From: Flavobacteriales bacterium UBA1993
GTDB taxonomy: Bacteria; Bacteroidota; Bacteroidia; Flavobacteriales_G; Salibacteraceae
DNA length: 61,476 bases
Direction: 5' to 3'
NCBI GenBank assembly: GCA_002336485.1
Contig: DDCZ01000084.1
Location: 1 to 61,476, forward strand
Below are positions 1 through 9,677 of this stretch, one piece after another (position 1 is the stretch's first letter; each line of letters starts with the position of its first letter). A program made the translations under genes and the position numbers. The notes under the pieces are model-generated. The model searched no databases and had not been told where the DNA came from. It saw only the letters and a program-made list of their open reading frames with translations.

Positions 1-610
1 GCATCCGTTGCAGTAACTGTGTAAGTTCCTGCAGAAAGCGAAGAAATGGAAGCCGTCGTTGCGGCAGTTGACCATACAAAAGTTTTTGAGCCTGTTCCAC
101 CTGAGGCAGATGCTGTCGCTGCTCCGTTTGTTTGTCCATTACACCCAATGTTCGTCCCCGTGATTGAAGCGGTTACTGCGGTAGGTTCTGAAACTGTGGC
201 TGTTGATGTCTCTGTGCAACCATTGGCGTCCGTTACGGTAACTGTATACGAATCTGCTGTAAGTCCAGTGATAATAGATGATGTGGATCCGGTGCTCCAC
301 GAAAAGGTGTATGATGGGGTTCCACCCGAACCAAAAGCACTGGCTATACCATTGTTACCTCCATTACATGAAGTATTATTTGAAGATGTAAAAGCCGATA
401 ACGCAGATGGTTCTGAAATTGAAATAGTATCAAAGTCACTACATCCATTATTATCTGTAACAGTTACGGTGTATAAACCGGCGGTCAATCCACTCACCGT
501 AGCCGAACTTCCGCCTGTGCTCCAAGAATATGTGTATGGCGTGGCTGTTCCAGATCCGGTGGCAGTTATCGCACCATCGTTACCACCATTACAATTCACG
601 TTTGTAGCGC
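1..610 (-). repeat. Three tandem SprB-type repeats, about 220 bp per unit
   Basis: On the minus strand three units begin with codons for C-N-G-(G/Q)-x-(N/D)-(D/N)-G near positions 590, 365 and 130. Each continues through YxxSWSTG-type and YTVTVTD(N/A)NGC motifs. The last unit is cut by the window edge. These are protein-level repeats inside the large secreted protein, diverged at the DNA level, and not a mobile repeat. Confidence 0.75.
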
Positions 611-3152
611 TGAATGATATGGTCGGCAAATCATTTACCGTCATCGTTTCTGTATCGGTAGCGGTGCCACATGCGTTCGTGAACGTATATGTCAATGTGA
701 ATGAACCAGATCCTGAGACGCTCGGATCAAAAATATTGGACGAAACACCCGTTCCCGAAAACGCACCACCAGATGGCGTTCCATAACTCGTTAATAATAA
801 GGTATCGTCATCAGCACAAAGGTCAGGAAAGGTTGAAACGCTCGAGGTCGCCACTGGATCAACTGTAATAGTTGAAGTATCTGTTGAAGTACAGCCACTA
901 GAAGTTACGCTATAAACAATATTATGTGTGCCTGCGCCAGCAAATGCCGGATAATAAAAGGTGCCAAACACTCCAAGTCCACTATAGCTACCACCCGAAG
1001 GCGTTCCTCCTGAAAGGGCAAATCCTGATGCTGTGACGCATTTATCTGGGAAGGTATCAAGTGAGACATTTGGAGAAGCACTTACCGTTGCTGTAATGGA
1101 GTCAGGGGAGACACACCCATTTGACGATGAGTAATAAATTATGTGTGTTCCAGCGGTTGCAGTAGCTGGATTAAAAGTTGTACCCGAAACACCTGTTCCG
1201 CTATGCGTTCCACCAGTTGGGAAGCCATATGCAGAGGTGGCTAATGAAATTGGGGAATCACTCTCACATGCCGAAATTGTGGTTGTGAATATGGCAGGAG
1301 ACGTCTGCACTGTGATGGTCTTATCAACACTATCGGCACAACCATTTGCATCGGTATACAGATAAGTCAAAATATTGTTACCTGTTGCGGCAGCACCTGG
1401 ATCGAACGACGTTCCGCCAACTACTCCGGTCCCGGAGTACACACCACCTGAAGGCGAGCCGCCGGTTAATGTAAACGGATCATCGCCATCGCACACGGTT
1501 GCTAGATTTGAATGGGTGACTGTTGGCAAACTATTTACTGTTATGGCTATAACGTTACTTGTATCCACACAACCGATGCTATCCACGATTACTGCATAGT
1601 TACCAGCTGTTCCAGTAGAGTAGGTGCTATTTATCTCCCCTGAAATTACAGCACCATTATACAGCCATTGATAGTCGTAGAGGGAGTTTGTGTCTGCTGA
1701 TAGTGTGGTAGTTTCACCAGAACATACTGAATCTCCACCAATTGTAGAAGCGACCGCGACCAGCTTTTCGCAGTTTGCAATTCGAGTTACAAACCCATCA
1801 TAACTACCCCCTGAGGTCATGTTTGTGCTACCAAGACCAATGGATGTTGCGAAACCTCCAGTGGCTATTACTATATCCTCAGATGCCGCATAAATGTGGG
1901 TTGCGTAATTAATGCCTCCTGAAGCTGTTGGTTTCGTTAAATACTTTTGGCTATTTCCGCTATGGTCGAATTTGTAGTAGTATGGCGTGTAACTCGCACC
2001 AGAACTGTTTGTAACCGATAACGACCCAAAAGTTAGGTTAATGTTTTGGTACATTAAGCCCGTCATGTAGAGGTTCCCCTCATTATCTACTTGTACTGAG
2101 TTCGCATACGTTAAGCCGGTTCCTCCGCTAATTTCTTGGGATGTCCCAGATGTATTGTATCGACCCCAGTAAGGCCCCGAATAGGTTTTAGAATATGAAC
2201 CGAGCGTCATATTCGTTGAATAGTTGTATCCAGATATGAAGATCTTATCGCTATTATCAATAGCAATACCTGTGGCGTAATCGGTTGATGTTCCACCAGC
2301 TCGGCGGACCCAAACACCTGCTCCCGTGCTCTGATTAAACTTGGCAACGTATCCATCCCAACCCACGGGAACTAGACTGAGTGAACCAATTTCCAGTGTG
2401 TCGTTAGAGTGGAATGTACCTACGCAATATGGATTACCACTACCATCAATTGCCACTCCCCCACCATAATCCCAATACCAGCTAGAGGATATATAGTGAT
2501 ATCCTTCTATTAGCGTTTTCCACTGGAAAGTACCCGCACTGTCATACTTTACCATTGCGTTGTTCCATCCGGTTGTGCTTGTTGCCGCTAAGGCTGTACT
2601 ACCTGCGGTAAAGTTTCCTAGGAATCCGATTTGAACGTAGACATCTCCATCGTCGTCGACTGCCATTCCAATCGGTTTTGTAATTCCCGCCCCAGATTGC
2701 GTTCTCACCCATTTGAAATTTCCATTGGTATCAAACTTTACCAAGTACGCATCATAATCATTCGTAGTTCCGGAGATGGAGGTGTCTCCAATCGTGATAC
2801 TGCCGTAAAACCAACCTGCAACGTAGACTCCGTCATCACCATCACGCTCTACTTCAAAGGCGCTTTGATAGAGCGCACCTGTTATAGACCTAGACCATTG
2901 ATAATCACCATTGATGTCGTACTTTACCAAGTAGCCATCGTAAGAATTACCCGAAAGTGCATTCGATCCGAACGTGGTATTCCCCACCGTCCATCCAACC
3001 GAATAATTCGATCCACTTGCATCTACAATGACATCGCGTGGAAGTTGCACGCTTGATCCAGAAATCTGCTCAGCCCATATAAATGTTTGGGCATTTGAAT
3101 TCAGTGAGAACAGAGAAAGGAACAACAGAAAAACGGGTAAAATTCTTTTCAT
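1..3152 (-). CDS. Giant secreted repeat protein (SBBP propeller, adhesin-like and SprB repeats), C-terminus cut by window
   Basis: The frame is open from ATG 3152 to the window edge, giving 1050 complete codons with no stop. Residues 1-22 form a signal peptide (MKRILPVFLLFLSLFSLNSNAQ). Residues about 25-430 contain SBBP-type beta-propeller repeats (DGYLVKYDINGDYQWSRS, DAYLVKFDTNGNFKWVRT). Residues about 430-520 look Ig-like. Residues about 520-850 contain several repeats of the form SGGxYSGTGVxxxxFxP...AGTxxIxY with paired cysteines. Residues about 850-1050 contain three SprB-type repeats (CNGGNDG...TYSWSTG...GLTAGLYTVTVTDNNGC). Such proteins in Bacteroidota are usually T9SS cargo involved in adhesion or gliding; a C-terminal sorting domain would lie outside the window. 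It is on the same strand as the dcw operon but separated from it by a terminator. The exact role is unknown. Confidence 0.88.
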   Translation of the reverse strand, partial: MKRILPVFLLFLSLFSLNSNAQTFIWAEQISGSSVQLPRDVIVDASGSNYSVGWTVGNTTFGSNALSGNSYDGYLVKYDINGDYQWSRSITGALYQSAFEVERDGDDGVYVAGWFYGSITIGDTSISGTTNDYDAYLVKFDTNGNFKWVRTQSGAGITKPIGMAVDDDGDVYVQIGFLGNFTAGSTALAATSTTGWNNAMVKYDSAGTFQWKTLIEGYHYISSSWYWDYGGGVAIDGSGNPYCVGTFHSNDTLEIGSLSLVPVGWDGYVAKFNQSTGAGVWVRRAGGTSTDYATGIAIDNSDKIFISGYNYSTNMTLGSYSKTYSGPYWGRYNTSGTSQEISGGTGLTYANSVQVDNEGNLYMTGLMYQNINLTFGSLSVTNSSGASYTPYYYKFDHSGNSQKYLTKPTASGGINYATHIYAASEDIVIATGGFATSIGLGSTNMTSGGSYDGFVTRIANCEKLVAVASTIGGDSVCSGETTTLSADTNSLYDYQWLYNGAVISGEINSTYSTGTAGNYAVIVDSIGCVDTSNVIAITVNSLPTVTHSNLATVCDGDDPFTLTGGSPSGGVYSGTGVVGGTSFDPGAAATGNNILTYLYTDANGCADSVDKTITVQTSPAIFTTTISACESDSPISLATSAYGFPTGGTHSGTGVSGTTFNPATATAGTHIIYYSSSNGCVSPDSITATVSASPNVSLDTFPDKCVTASGFALSGGTPSGGSYSGLGVFGTFYYPAFAGAGTHNIVYSVTSSGCTSTDTSTITVDPVATSSVSTFPDLCADDDTLLLTSYGTPSGGAFSGTGVSSNIFDPSVSGSGSFTLTYTFTNACGTATDTETMTVNDLPTISFSATNVNCNGGNDGAITATGSGTATPYTYSWSTGGSSATVSGLTAGLYTVTVTDNNGCSDFDTISISEPSALSAFTSSNNTSCNGGNNGIASAFGSGGTPSYTFSWSTGSTSSIITGLTADSYTVTVTDANGCTETSTATVSEPTAVTASITGTNIGCNGQTNGAATASASGGTGSKTFVWSTAATTASISSLSAGTYTVTATD

Positions 3153-3263
3153 AACTATAGGGTCAGTGTCTTCTAATCATTGACAAACGCCAATTAACAT
3201 AACATACGAAGTTATGAACTATATCGTTGGGCCTACAGAAATGATAATTCTCAGAAAGAGCGC

Positions 3264-3291
3264 AAAAAAAAACCGCTACGGATAGCGGCTT
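3264..3291 (-). terminator. Intrinsic terminator at the end of the dcw operon
   Basis: Read on the minus strand, the stem CCGCTA / TAGCGG (plus-strand 3273-3278 and 3283-3288) encloses a 4-nt loop and is followed at once by a run of nine T (plus-strand A run 3264-3272). It lies 24 bp past the ftsZ stop. It separates the division operon from the downstream secreted repeat protein. Confidence 0.85.
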
Positions 3292-3314
3292 TATATAATA
3301 TGTAAGCAGATCTA

Positions 3315-5105
3315 CTAATCCACGTTATCATGTAGGAAAGGATTATTCGGTCGGAGTCTCGTTTTCTTGTCCCCATCCTCTCCTTCTTCCTCGCTTAATG
3401 TAAATCGACTCGCGTTGTTTTCTGCTGAGTTTGGCACATCGTCCAAATTGATTTGTTTTCGCTTAAACGCTGGTTCATTTTCCAAATCTGACATACCTGA
3501 AGGCGTTCTCAGCTTCATGCTTAGGTCGCGCAGTCTACTCAAACGATCACTTGCTCTTTTACTTTGCTCTTCCTTATCCTCCACTGGGTTAGCCGATGGA
3601 GCAGTGGATACAGGTCGAGGCGTTTCGCGTTGTGGTTCTGGTGCTTTTTGCTCTGCCTCAGCACGAATAAACGGCTCCCATTCTTGTCCTGACTCCTCTT
3701 TCGGTTCCTCAGCATCATTAGACGAATCCGTTGGGACATCCTCCAATGTAAAGCGCATAGTTGGCGCCTCAGCTGGCTCTTGTGGCGTTTCGACAACATC
3801 TTGCTCCACCTCAGGCTCAACCTCTGCTTCGATTTCTACAGATCGAGATTGAAGATCGAATTGATCCTCTTCGATCTCAGATATTTCGGATGCTGGCTCT
3901 TCTACTTCAGGCTCAGTGTCATCTGTGAGCTGATGTCGTGTAATTTCAAATTCAAAGGTTTTTTGCTCCTCTTCTTCTTCCGCTTCTGGCGTTTCTTCTA
4001 CCACACCAGCTAGTGGTTGTGGGGCAAGAAACGGCTCATTCGCAGGAGGCTTTTCCGCCTTTACTTCCGGTGTTGGTTCCTCTTTTGAGTCTTCCAGGTT
4101 GATTCGACGTGTTACTTGTTCACGTTCAAGGTTTACACCAGTATTTGGGTTTTGGTTAAACCCGGTAGCAATGATTGTCACCGATAACGAATCGCCTAAG
4201 CTTTCATCCAACCCATAACCCCAAATTACATCAGCGGATGAACCGGCTTCGTCTTGTATGAAGTCGGTGATATCGCTAATCTCATCCATGAGCACCTCTT
4301 TATTTCCAAACGCAATGTTCAGCAGCACGTAACGCGCCCCAGTAATGTCGTTATCATTCAATAAAGGAGATGCAAGGGCCTTTTCTACCGCCTTCATGGC
4401 TCTGTCTTCACCCTCTGCCTGTGCTGACCCCATAATTGCAACGCCTGATTCACTCATGACGGTGCGCACATCTTCAAAATCAACGTTTATGTATCCTGTT
4501 CGCGTTATGATTTCGGCAATTCCTTTCGCGGCTGTAGCCAATACGTCATCTGCCATTGCAAATGCATGTGCAATAGGTAGGTTACCGCACATTTCTCGAA
4601 GCTTCTCATTGTTAATGATTAGAAGCGTATCAACGCTCTCTCGAATGTCTTGTATTCCTTGTTCAGCTTGCTGTCGTCGTTTCTTCCCCTCAAAGAAAAA
4701 CGGCATGGTAACGATTCCGACCGTTAGCACACCCATTTCTCGGGCAGTTTTAGCTATCACAGGAGCCGCACCAGTTCCAGTGCCTCCACCCATTCCAGCG
4801 GTAATGAAAATCATCTTGGTATTGCTGGAAAGAATATCCTTCAATTCATCGATGTTTTCGATTGCGGCATTTCTGCCGACTTCAGCAATAGAGCCTGCTC
4901 CGCGGCCTTCTGTTAGCGTAGAACCCAACTGCACCTTTAATGGCACTGGACTCACATCTAACGCCTGTTGGTCTGTGTTGCACACTAGAAAGTCAACCCC
5001 ATCTATTCCTTGCTGGAACATGTGGTTAACTGCATTGCTTCCACCGCCTCCAACACCTAATACTTTGATGATGTTTGAGTTCTCCTTTGGTAAATCAAAT
5101 TTCAT
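3315..5105 (-). CDS. ftsZ: Cell division protein FtsZ with long C-terminal linker
   Basis: FtsZ is the tubulin-like GTPase that forms the Z ring at midcell. The nucleotide-binding glycines (GVGGGGSNAV, residues 17-26) and the tubulin signature GGGTGTG (residues 106-112) are intact. The NVDFEDVRTVM stretch carries the synergy-loop acidic residues. After the globular GTPase domain (about residues 1-320) comes an unusually long, low-complexity linker rich in E, P and T (about 320-580). The conserved tip NPFLHDNVD follows; this is the FtsA/membrane-anchor docking peptide of Bacteroidota FtsZ. At 596 residues it is far longer than the roughly 380 of E. coli FtsZ. It is the last gene of the dcw operon, 50 bp after ftsA, and is followed by a terminator. 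Confidence 0.98.
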   Translation of the reverse strand: MKFDLPKENSNIIKVLGVGGGGSNAVNHMFQQGIDGVDFLVCNTDQQALDVSPVPLKVQLGSTLTEGRGAGSIAEVGRNAAIENIDELKDILSSNTKMIFITAGMGGGTGTGAAPVIAKTAREMGVLTVGIVTMPFFFEGKKRRQQAEQGIQDIRESVDTLLIINNEKLREMCGNLPIAHAFAMADDVLATAAKGIAEIITRTGYINVDFEDVRTVMSESGVAIMGSAQAEGEDRAMKAVEKALASPLLNDNDITGARYVLLNIAFGNKEVLMDEISDITDFIQDEAGSSADVIWGYGLDESLGDSLSVTIIATGFNQNPNTGVNLEREQVTRRINLEDSKEEPTPEVKAEKPPANEPFLAPQPLAGVVEETPEAEEEEEQKTFEFEITRHQLTDDTEPEVEEPASEISEIEEDQFDLQSRSVEIEAEVEPEVEQDVVETPQEPAEAPTMRFTLEDVPTDSSNDAEEPKEESGQEWEPFIRAEAEQKAPEPQRETPRPVSTAPSANPVEDKEEQSKRASDRLSRLRDLSMKLRTPSGMSDLENEPAFKRKQINLDDVPNSAENNASRFTLSEEEGEDGDKKTRLRPNNPFLHDNVD

Positions 5106-5155
5106 AACTATCTATTTATGGCTGTTATAATCACTTATCACAGTACTTTTTCTCT

Positions 5156-6430
5156 TTAAAATTGATCGTCTTCTTCGAACCATTCCTTGCCTTTGTTCAG
5201 GATCTTATCGAATAATCCATTCTTCTTTTTTGTCTTAATGGTCTTACCCACCGTACTCACTCTCCGCTGCTGTTTTTCCGCATACTCAAACCCCTTCAAA
5301 ACAAGACCAACACCGGTTGCATACATTGGACTTGCGACCTTTTCATTTCCAGAGGCTAGATGTTCTGTTGGGTATCCGATGCGCGTATCCATTCCAGTCA
5401 AGTATTCAAACAGTTGGCTGATGTGCTTTAATTGTGACCCACCACCGGTAATGACTATACCTGCGATCAATTTTCGCTCGTATCCTGAATTTCGGATTTC
5501 GAAATAAACCTGCTCAATGATTTCTTCCATTCGAGCTTGGATAATATGCGCCAAATTCTTCACGCTAATCTCTTTTGGATCACGGCCATTCAGCCCCGGA
5601 ATAACAACGATATCATTTGCTTGATTCTCGCTGGCTAGCGCTGACCCAAATTTCACCTTAAGCAATTCTGCTTGCTTGCGAATAATCGTGCACCCTTCCT
5701 TTATATCGTCGGTGATGATGTTTCCTCCAAAGGGGATGACAGCAGTGTGTCTGATAATTCCATCCTGGAAAATTGCTACGTCGGTAGTTCCGCCACCAAT
5801 GTCAACCAATGCCACACCAGCTTCTTTTTCTTCGGCACTCAACACGGAGTCTGAAGACGCAAGAGGCTCAAGTGTTAGGTCAGCAACTTCTAGATCTGCT
5901 TTTCTGACGCACTTGTATATGTTTTGAACCGCAGTCACCAATCCGGTGATAATGTGAAAATTCGCTTCCAATCGGATTCCACTCATCCCTATTGGATCTT
6001 TGATTCCACTTTCGTTATCCACTATAAAATCTTGTGGGAGCACATGTATAATCGATTCCCCTGGAGGTAAAACCAATTTGTGCATATCCTGAATTAGGGC
6101 ATCGACATCCTTTTGACTTATCTCGTCATCGAGGTTGTCCAATGTGATAACTCCTCGGTGCTGAAGGCTTTTAATATGCTGCCCAGCAATACCAACATTC
6201 ACCACAGCAATTTCCTGTCCGGAGTTCAGCTTTGCTTCTTCTACAGCCATTCGAATCGCTTGCACGGCTGGGGTTATATGCGAGACAACTCCTCGACGAA
6301 CACCGACTGACTCGGCTTTACCCATACCTAGCAATTCCAGCTTACCGTATTCGTTCTTCTTCCCAACAAGGCAGGCGATTTTGGTTGTCCCAATATCTAA
6401 CCCAACGATGATTTGCTCGTTTGACTCCAT
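5156..6430 (-). CDS. ftsA: Cell division protein FtsA
   Basis: FtsA is an actin-like ATPase that tethers FtsZ filaments to the inner membrane. The 424-residue product shows the phosphate-1 motif GLDIGTTKIACLVG (about residues 10-23), the second phosphate loop VDIGGGTTDVAIF (about 209-221) and an adenosine motif VITGGGSQLKHI. The C-terminus (GLFDKILNKGKEWFEEDDQF) can form the amphipathic membrane-targeting helix. It lies 3 bp after ftsQ and 50 bp before ftsZ in the dcw operon. The length is normal for the family. Confidence 0.97.
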   Translation of the reverse strand: MESNEQIIVGLDIGTTKIACLVGKKNEYGKLELLGMGKAESVGVRRGVVSHITPAVQAIRMAVEEAKLNSGQEIAVVNVGIAGQHIKSLQHRGVITLDNLDDEISQKDVDALIQDMHKLVLPPGESIIHVLPQDFIVDNESGIKDPIGMSGIRLEANFHIITGLVTAVQNIYKCVRKADLEVADLTLEPLASSDSVLSAEEKEAGVALVDIGGGTTDVAIFQDGIIRHTAVIPFGGNIITDDIKEGCTIIRKQAELLKVKFGSALASENQANDIVVIPGLNGRDPKEISVKNLAHIIQARMEEIIEQVYFEIRNSGYERKLIAGIVITGGGSQLKHISQLFEYLTGMDTRIGYPTEHLASGNEKVASPMYATGVGLVLKGFEYAEKQQRRVSTVGKTIKTKKKNGLFDKILNKGKEWFEEDDQF

Positions 6431-6433
6431 AAA

Positions 6434-7231
6434 TTAGCTTTTGGTGCAAACCACTTGGCTTGCATACTTCAGGTTTATCGTTTTGTATTCGTTCCAGCCA
6501 GTTTTATTCAAGCCTTTCTCGTAAAACTTCTGGAGCTTATTCAACTTCTTATCAATGTCATTTGCGTTTCCGACCAAGATGATATGATCACCAACTCGAG
6601 GAATTATTTCAATCTCACTTTCTTCGTTCACATAAAATTGATTGAATTGCGCTTTCCAAAATTTATCCTTTCGACAGGTCTGTACAATCTTGAATAAGTC
6701 GGCCATCACCAAGACGTCGGGTGTGTTTAAGCTATCAGGTAATTCGAATATGCTTGCGCCAATATATTTTGTGAAATCTGAATTAATAAACCCGTTCGCG
6801 ATTGGTGTGCGAGACGAGTATTTTCGACTTAGAGGCATGAATCGACCTTGGTCATCCAAGTAAATGCTTCGGCCATTCGTATTAAAGATTCGCAGAATAG
6901 GCTGACGCACGTTTACTTCAACACTCAGAATTCCGTTGAGGTTTTCGTATACCTCAGCATACTTAATAAATGGATTGTTTTCGAGTACATGCTCGATTCT
7001 ACTCGGCACGATATCTACCATTAACGTGGAATCCTCGATGTAGCCCAGATCACTTACTACTTCTTCAACCTCTTCTTGATCGATGAAATAATTGCCCTCA
7101 CCAAAATCAATATGAACCTCCACATCAACTAATTGGCTGCGATTGGAAGAAGACACGGAGGCGCCTAAAAGGACAAAGAGGAGTGCAACACCGCCGCTCC
7201 AACCACCAATATGTATAATCTTATTCCACAT
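6434..7231 (-). CDS. ftsQ: Cell division protein FtsQ
   Basis: FtsQ is a bitopic division protein that links FtsL and its partners to the septum. The 265-residue product has a short cytoplasmic start, one membrane segment (about residues 12-28) and a POTRA-like domain (NYFIDQEEVEEVV...NNPFIKYAEVYENLNG...SVEVNVRQP). A beta domain follows (residues about 110-260). The family diverges strongly; position between murC and ftsA supports the call as much as the sequence does. The start overlaps the 3' end of murC by 11 bp, consistent with translational coupling. Confidence 0.9.
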   Translation of the reverse strand: MWNKIIHIGGWSGGVALLFVLLGASVSSSNRSQLVDVEVHIDFGEGNYFIDQEEVEEVVSDLGYIEDSTLMVDIVPSRIEHVLENNPFIKYAEVYENLNGILSVEVNVRQPILRIFNTNGRSIYLDDQGRFMPLSRKYSSRTPIANGFINSDFTKYIGASIFELPDSLNTPDVLVMADLFKIVQTCRKDKFWKAQFNQFYVNEESEIEIIPRVGDHIILVGNANDIDKKLNKLQKFYEKGLNKTGWNEYKTINLKYASQVVCTKS

Positions 7232-8576
7232 TTTTATTCTTGTTCAAGGCTATAGCCAAGGGTTTCACCAATTGATCAATATCTCCCGCTCCAAGGGTCA
7301 ATACAGTTTCTGGCGTTAGCGATAATACAGCATTAAGTAGGTCTGATCTTTGGACCAACATCTTAGTTTTCAACTTGACTCTATTCAAAAGATTGGAGCT
7401 GGTCACCCCAGCAATCGGCGCTTCACGGGCAGGATAAATTGGCAACAGAATAACTTCATCGGCCAGACCCAATGCTGAAACGAATCCATCTTCCAGGTCT
7501 CGTGTTCTCGAAAACAAGTGTGGCTGGAAGATCACTGTGATTTTCCGGTTTGGAAACAACTCTCTAGCTGCCCCAATTGTTGATTCAATTTCAACTGGAT
7601 GGTGTGCGTAATCGTCAATCAAACAGACATCTTCGTTTGACATGATACGCTCAAACCGTCGTTTCACACCTTGAAAGGTTGTAAGCGCCCGACGCACCTC
7701 ATCGACGCTGCAATTCTTTGCAAAACAAACCGCAACGGCGGCCAAGGCGTTTTCCACGTTGTGCCTTCCGGCAAGCGTGGACACAAAGTTGCCGACTGCA
7801 TTCCCTTCAAAAACAATATCAAACTCAAACCTACCATCAACCACCTTCACGTTTACTGCTTGTATATCACACCCCTGTTCAAAGCCATAAATCAGCTTCC
7901 TATTGTGTGATATTTGGTCTTGAAGGCGTTCATTGAGAATTAGCTTTTCAGACGAATCTGCAAATTTTTGAAAATCATTTCTTAGCGATTCAAACGTTCC
8001 ATAGATATCAAGGTGATCGGCGTCAAGGCTCGTGATTACTGCGAGTTCTGGCTTTAATCGCAGAAAGGATCGGTCATATTCATCTGCTTCAACCACAACG
8101 TATTTTGAGTCCGGAGCTGCGACCAAGTTAGATTGATAGTTTGTCATCACACCTCCAACAAACCCAGAAATATTACCCAGCGTTTGATGCAATAAATGTG
8201 TCACCATTGCCGATGTAGTCGTTTTGCCATGCGTTCCGCTGATGGCAATTGTTGAGGTCAACTCTGTGATCTTCTGAAGGATCTCAGATCGCTTATACCA
8301 AACCTTATCGTCAGATTGCACCGCGCTGTATATTGGATGCACTTTTTGAATGGCTGGTGTGTAAATAAACAGATCAGAAGCCAAGTCTTCCTTACTTATT
8401 TCATCGTTGAAGTGCACTCGAATCCCTTCCATAACTACGGCAGACGTAAGTTCGGTTTGATTTCTATCATACCCCGAAACCTCTGCACCGTTGGCCTTAA
8501 AGTACCGAGCAAGTGCGCTCATTCCAATTCCTCCGATACCCAACAAATAGACTTTATGAATATCTGATAGCTTCAT
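7221..8576 (-). CDS. murC: UDP-N-acetylmuramate--L-alanine ligase MurC
   Basis: MurC joins L-alanine to UDP-MurNAc, the first step of the stem peptide, in the cytoplasm. The N-terminal Rossmann domain has the motif VYLLGIGGIGMSALARY (residues 9-25). The Mur ligase ATP loop reads ISGTHGKTTTSAM (about residue 113). The central-domain metal and substrate motifs VEADEYDRSFL and DADHLDIYG are present, as is the C-terminal ligase motif DDYAHHPVEI. At 451 residues it is of typical length. It abuts murG with no gap and overlaps ftsQ. Confidence 0.97.
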   Translation of the reverse strand: MKLSDIHKVYLLGIGGIGMSALARYFKANGAEVSGYDRNQTELTSAVVMEGIRVHFNDEISKEDLASDLFIYTPAIQKVHPIYSAVQSDDKVWYKRSEILQKITELTSTIAISGTHGKTTTSAMVTHLLHQTLGNISGFVGGVMTNYQSNLVAAPDSKYVVVEADEYDRSFLRLKPELAVITSLDADHLDIYGTFESLRNDFQKFADSSEKLILNERLQDQISHNRKLIYGFEQGCDIQAVNVKVVDGRFEFDIVFEGNAVGNFVSTLAGRHNVENALAAVAVCFAKNCSVDEVRRALTTFQGVKRRFERIMSNEDVCLIDDYAHHPVEIESTIGAARELFPNRKITVIFQPHLFSRTRDLEDGFVSALGLADEVILLPIYPAREAPIAGVTSSNLLNRVKLKTKMLVQRSDLLNAVLSLTPETVLTLGAGDIDQLVKPLAIALNKNKNVE

Positions 8577-9677
8577 CTAGGCCCGAGCAATTTTCACCAC
8601 CTCAGCAGCGATTTCTTCCGCGGCATTTGGCAATGCATGGGCGCGCATATTGTCTTTTAATCGATCTCCTGTGGTTCTATCGTTATTCAATTTTAGGACT
8701 TCATCAACAAGCTCGAGCGCGGCAACCTTATCCGCAACATGGATCGCCGCATCTGTATTTACCAGAGCCATTGCATTCATGGTTTGGTGATCTTCGGCAG
8801 CATATGGAAAGGGTACTAGAATTGTCGGTTTCCCAACTATGGTGAGCTCACTTACAGCTATTGCTCCAGCTCTACTTACCACCATATCTGCCATGGCGTA
8901 CGCCAAATCCATTTCATAAATAAACTCAGTGATAACGACTGGGTCGCCCTTATGTTTTTCGCGCAAGACTTTAGCTTCATCAGCGAACAACTTCCCTGTC
9001 TGCCACATTACTTGCATACCAGCATCAATCAACCTTTGAATGTCACCAGCTAACGCTTGGTTTATTGAACGTGCACCGAGACTTCCGCCTACTACCAGAA
9101 GAATAGGTTTCGCATCAGTAAAATTCCATTTTGCTAAGGCGCTTTGCTTCTTTCCTTCGATTTGAACCACATTCTCGCGAACGGGGTTGCCAGTTTTCAA
9201 AATGACATCCTTAGGAAAGAATTTATCCATGTGGTCGTATGCAACACACACGCGCTGAACGGAGCTTGCCACCCATCGGTTGGTAATTCCTGCAAAGGAG
9301 TTTTGTTCCTGAATTAACGCTGGAATTTTCATCCACGTCGCCATTCGAAGCACCGGACCGCTTGCAAATCCACCAACGCCTACAACCACAGATGGCTTGA
9401 ACGTTTTGATTATTGCACGCGCCTTTATTAGACTGCCGATTAGCCTAAAGGGAAACGCCAAATTTGACAGCGATAATTTTCGCTGAATCCCGGTGATGTT
9501 CAATCCGATGATTTCATACCCGGCGGCGGGAACTTTTTCCATTTCCATTTTACCGTTTGCACCTACAAACAGTATTTGAGCGTCGGGGTGTGTTTTCTTA
9601 ATTGTGTTTGCAATGGCAATTGCGGGAAAGATGTGCCCCCCAGTGCCGCCGCCGCTTATTAAAACCTTAAGAGACAT
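8577..9677 (-). CDS. murG: Lipid II synthase MurG (GlcNAc transferase)
   Basis: MurG transfers GlcNAc from UDP-GlcNAc onto lipid I at the inner face of the cytoplasmic membrane, giving lipid II. The 366-residue protein has the N-terminal glycine-rich loop ISGGGTGGHIFPAIAIA (residues 7-23) and a second G loop VVGGSLGARSIN in the C-terminal domain. The UDP-GlcNAc site reads SRAGAIAVSELTIVGKP and is followed by PFPYAAEDHQTMNA. It overlaps the end of ftsW by 11 bp and abuts murC. Confidence 0.97.
   Translation of the reverse strand: MSLKVLISGGGTGGHIFPAIAIANTIKKTHPDAQILFVGANGKMEMEKVPAAGYEIIGLNITGIQRKLSLSNLAFPFRLIGSLIKARAIIKTFKPSVVVGVGGFASGPVLRMATWMKIPALIQEQNSFAGITNRWVASSVQRVCVAYDHMDKFFPKDVILKTGNPVRENVVQIEGKKQSALAKWNFTDAKPILLVVGGSLGARSINQALAGDIQRLIDAGMQVMWQTGKLFADEAKVLREKHKGDPVVITEFIYEMDLAYAMADMVVSRAGAIAVSELTIVGKPTILVPFPYAAEDHQTMNAMALVNTDAAIHVADKVAALELVDEVLKLNNDRTTGDRLKDNMRAHALPNAAEEIAAEVVKIARA

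Noticed and set aside
46..786. Open frame of 246 codons on the plus strand
   Set aside because: It is the antisense shadow of the SprB and other repeats of the secreted protein on the minus strand.
3203..3215. CATACGAAGTTAT resembles one arm of loxP (12/13), and the neighbouring minus-strand TTATGTTAATT resembles a XerD arm of dif
   Set aside because: No second arm with the right spacer exists for either site, and no recombinase gene or element border is nearby; taken as coincidence.
4345..5130. Long open frame of 261 codons on the plus strand
   Set aside because: It lies antisense inside ftsZ and its composition mirrors the ftsZ codons; no domain is recognisable.
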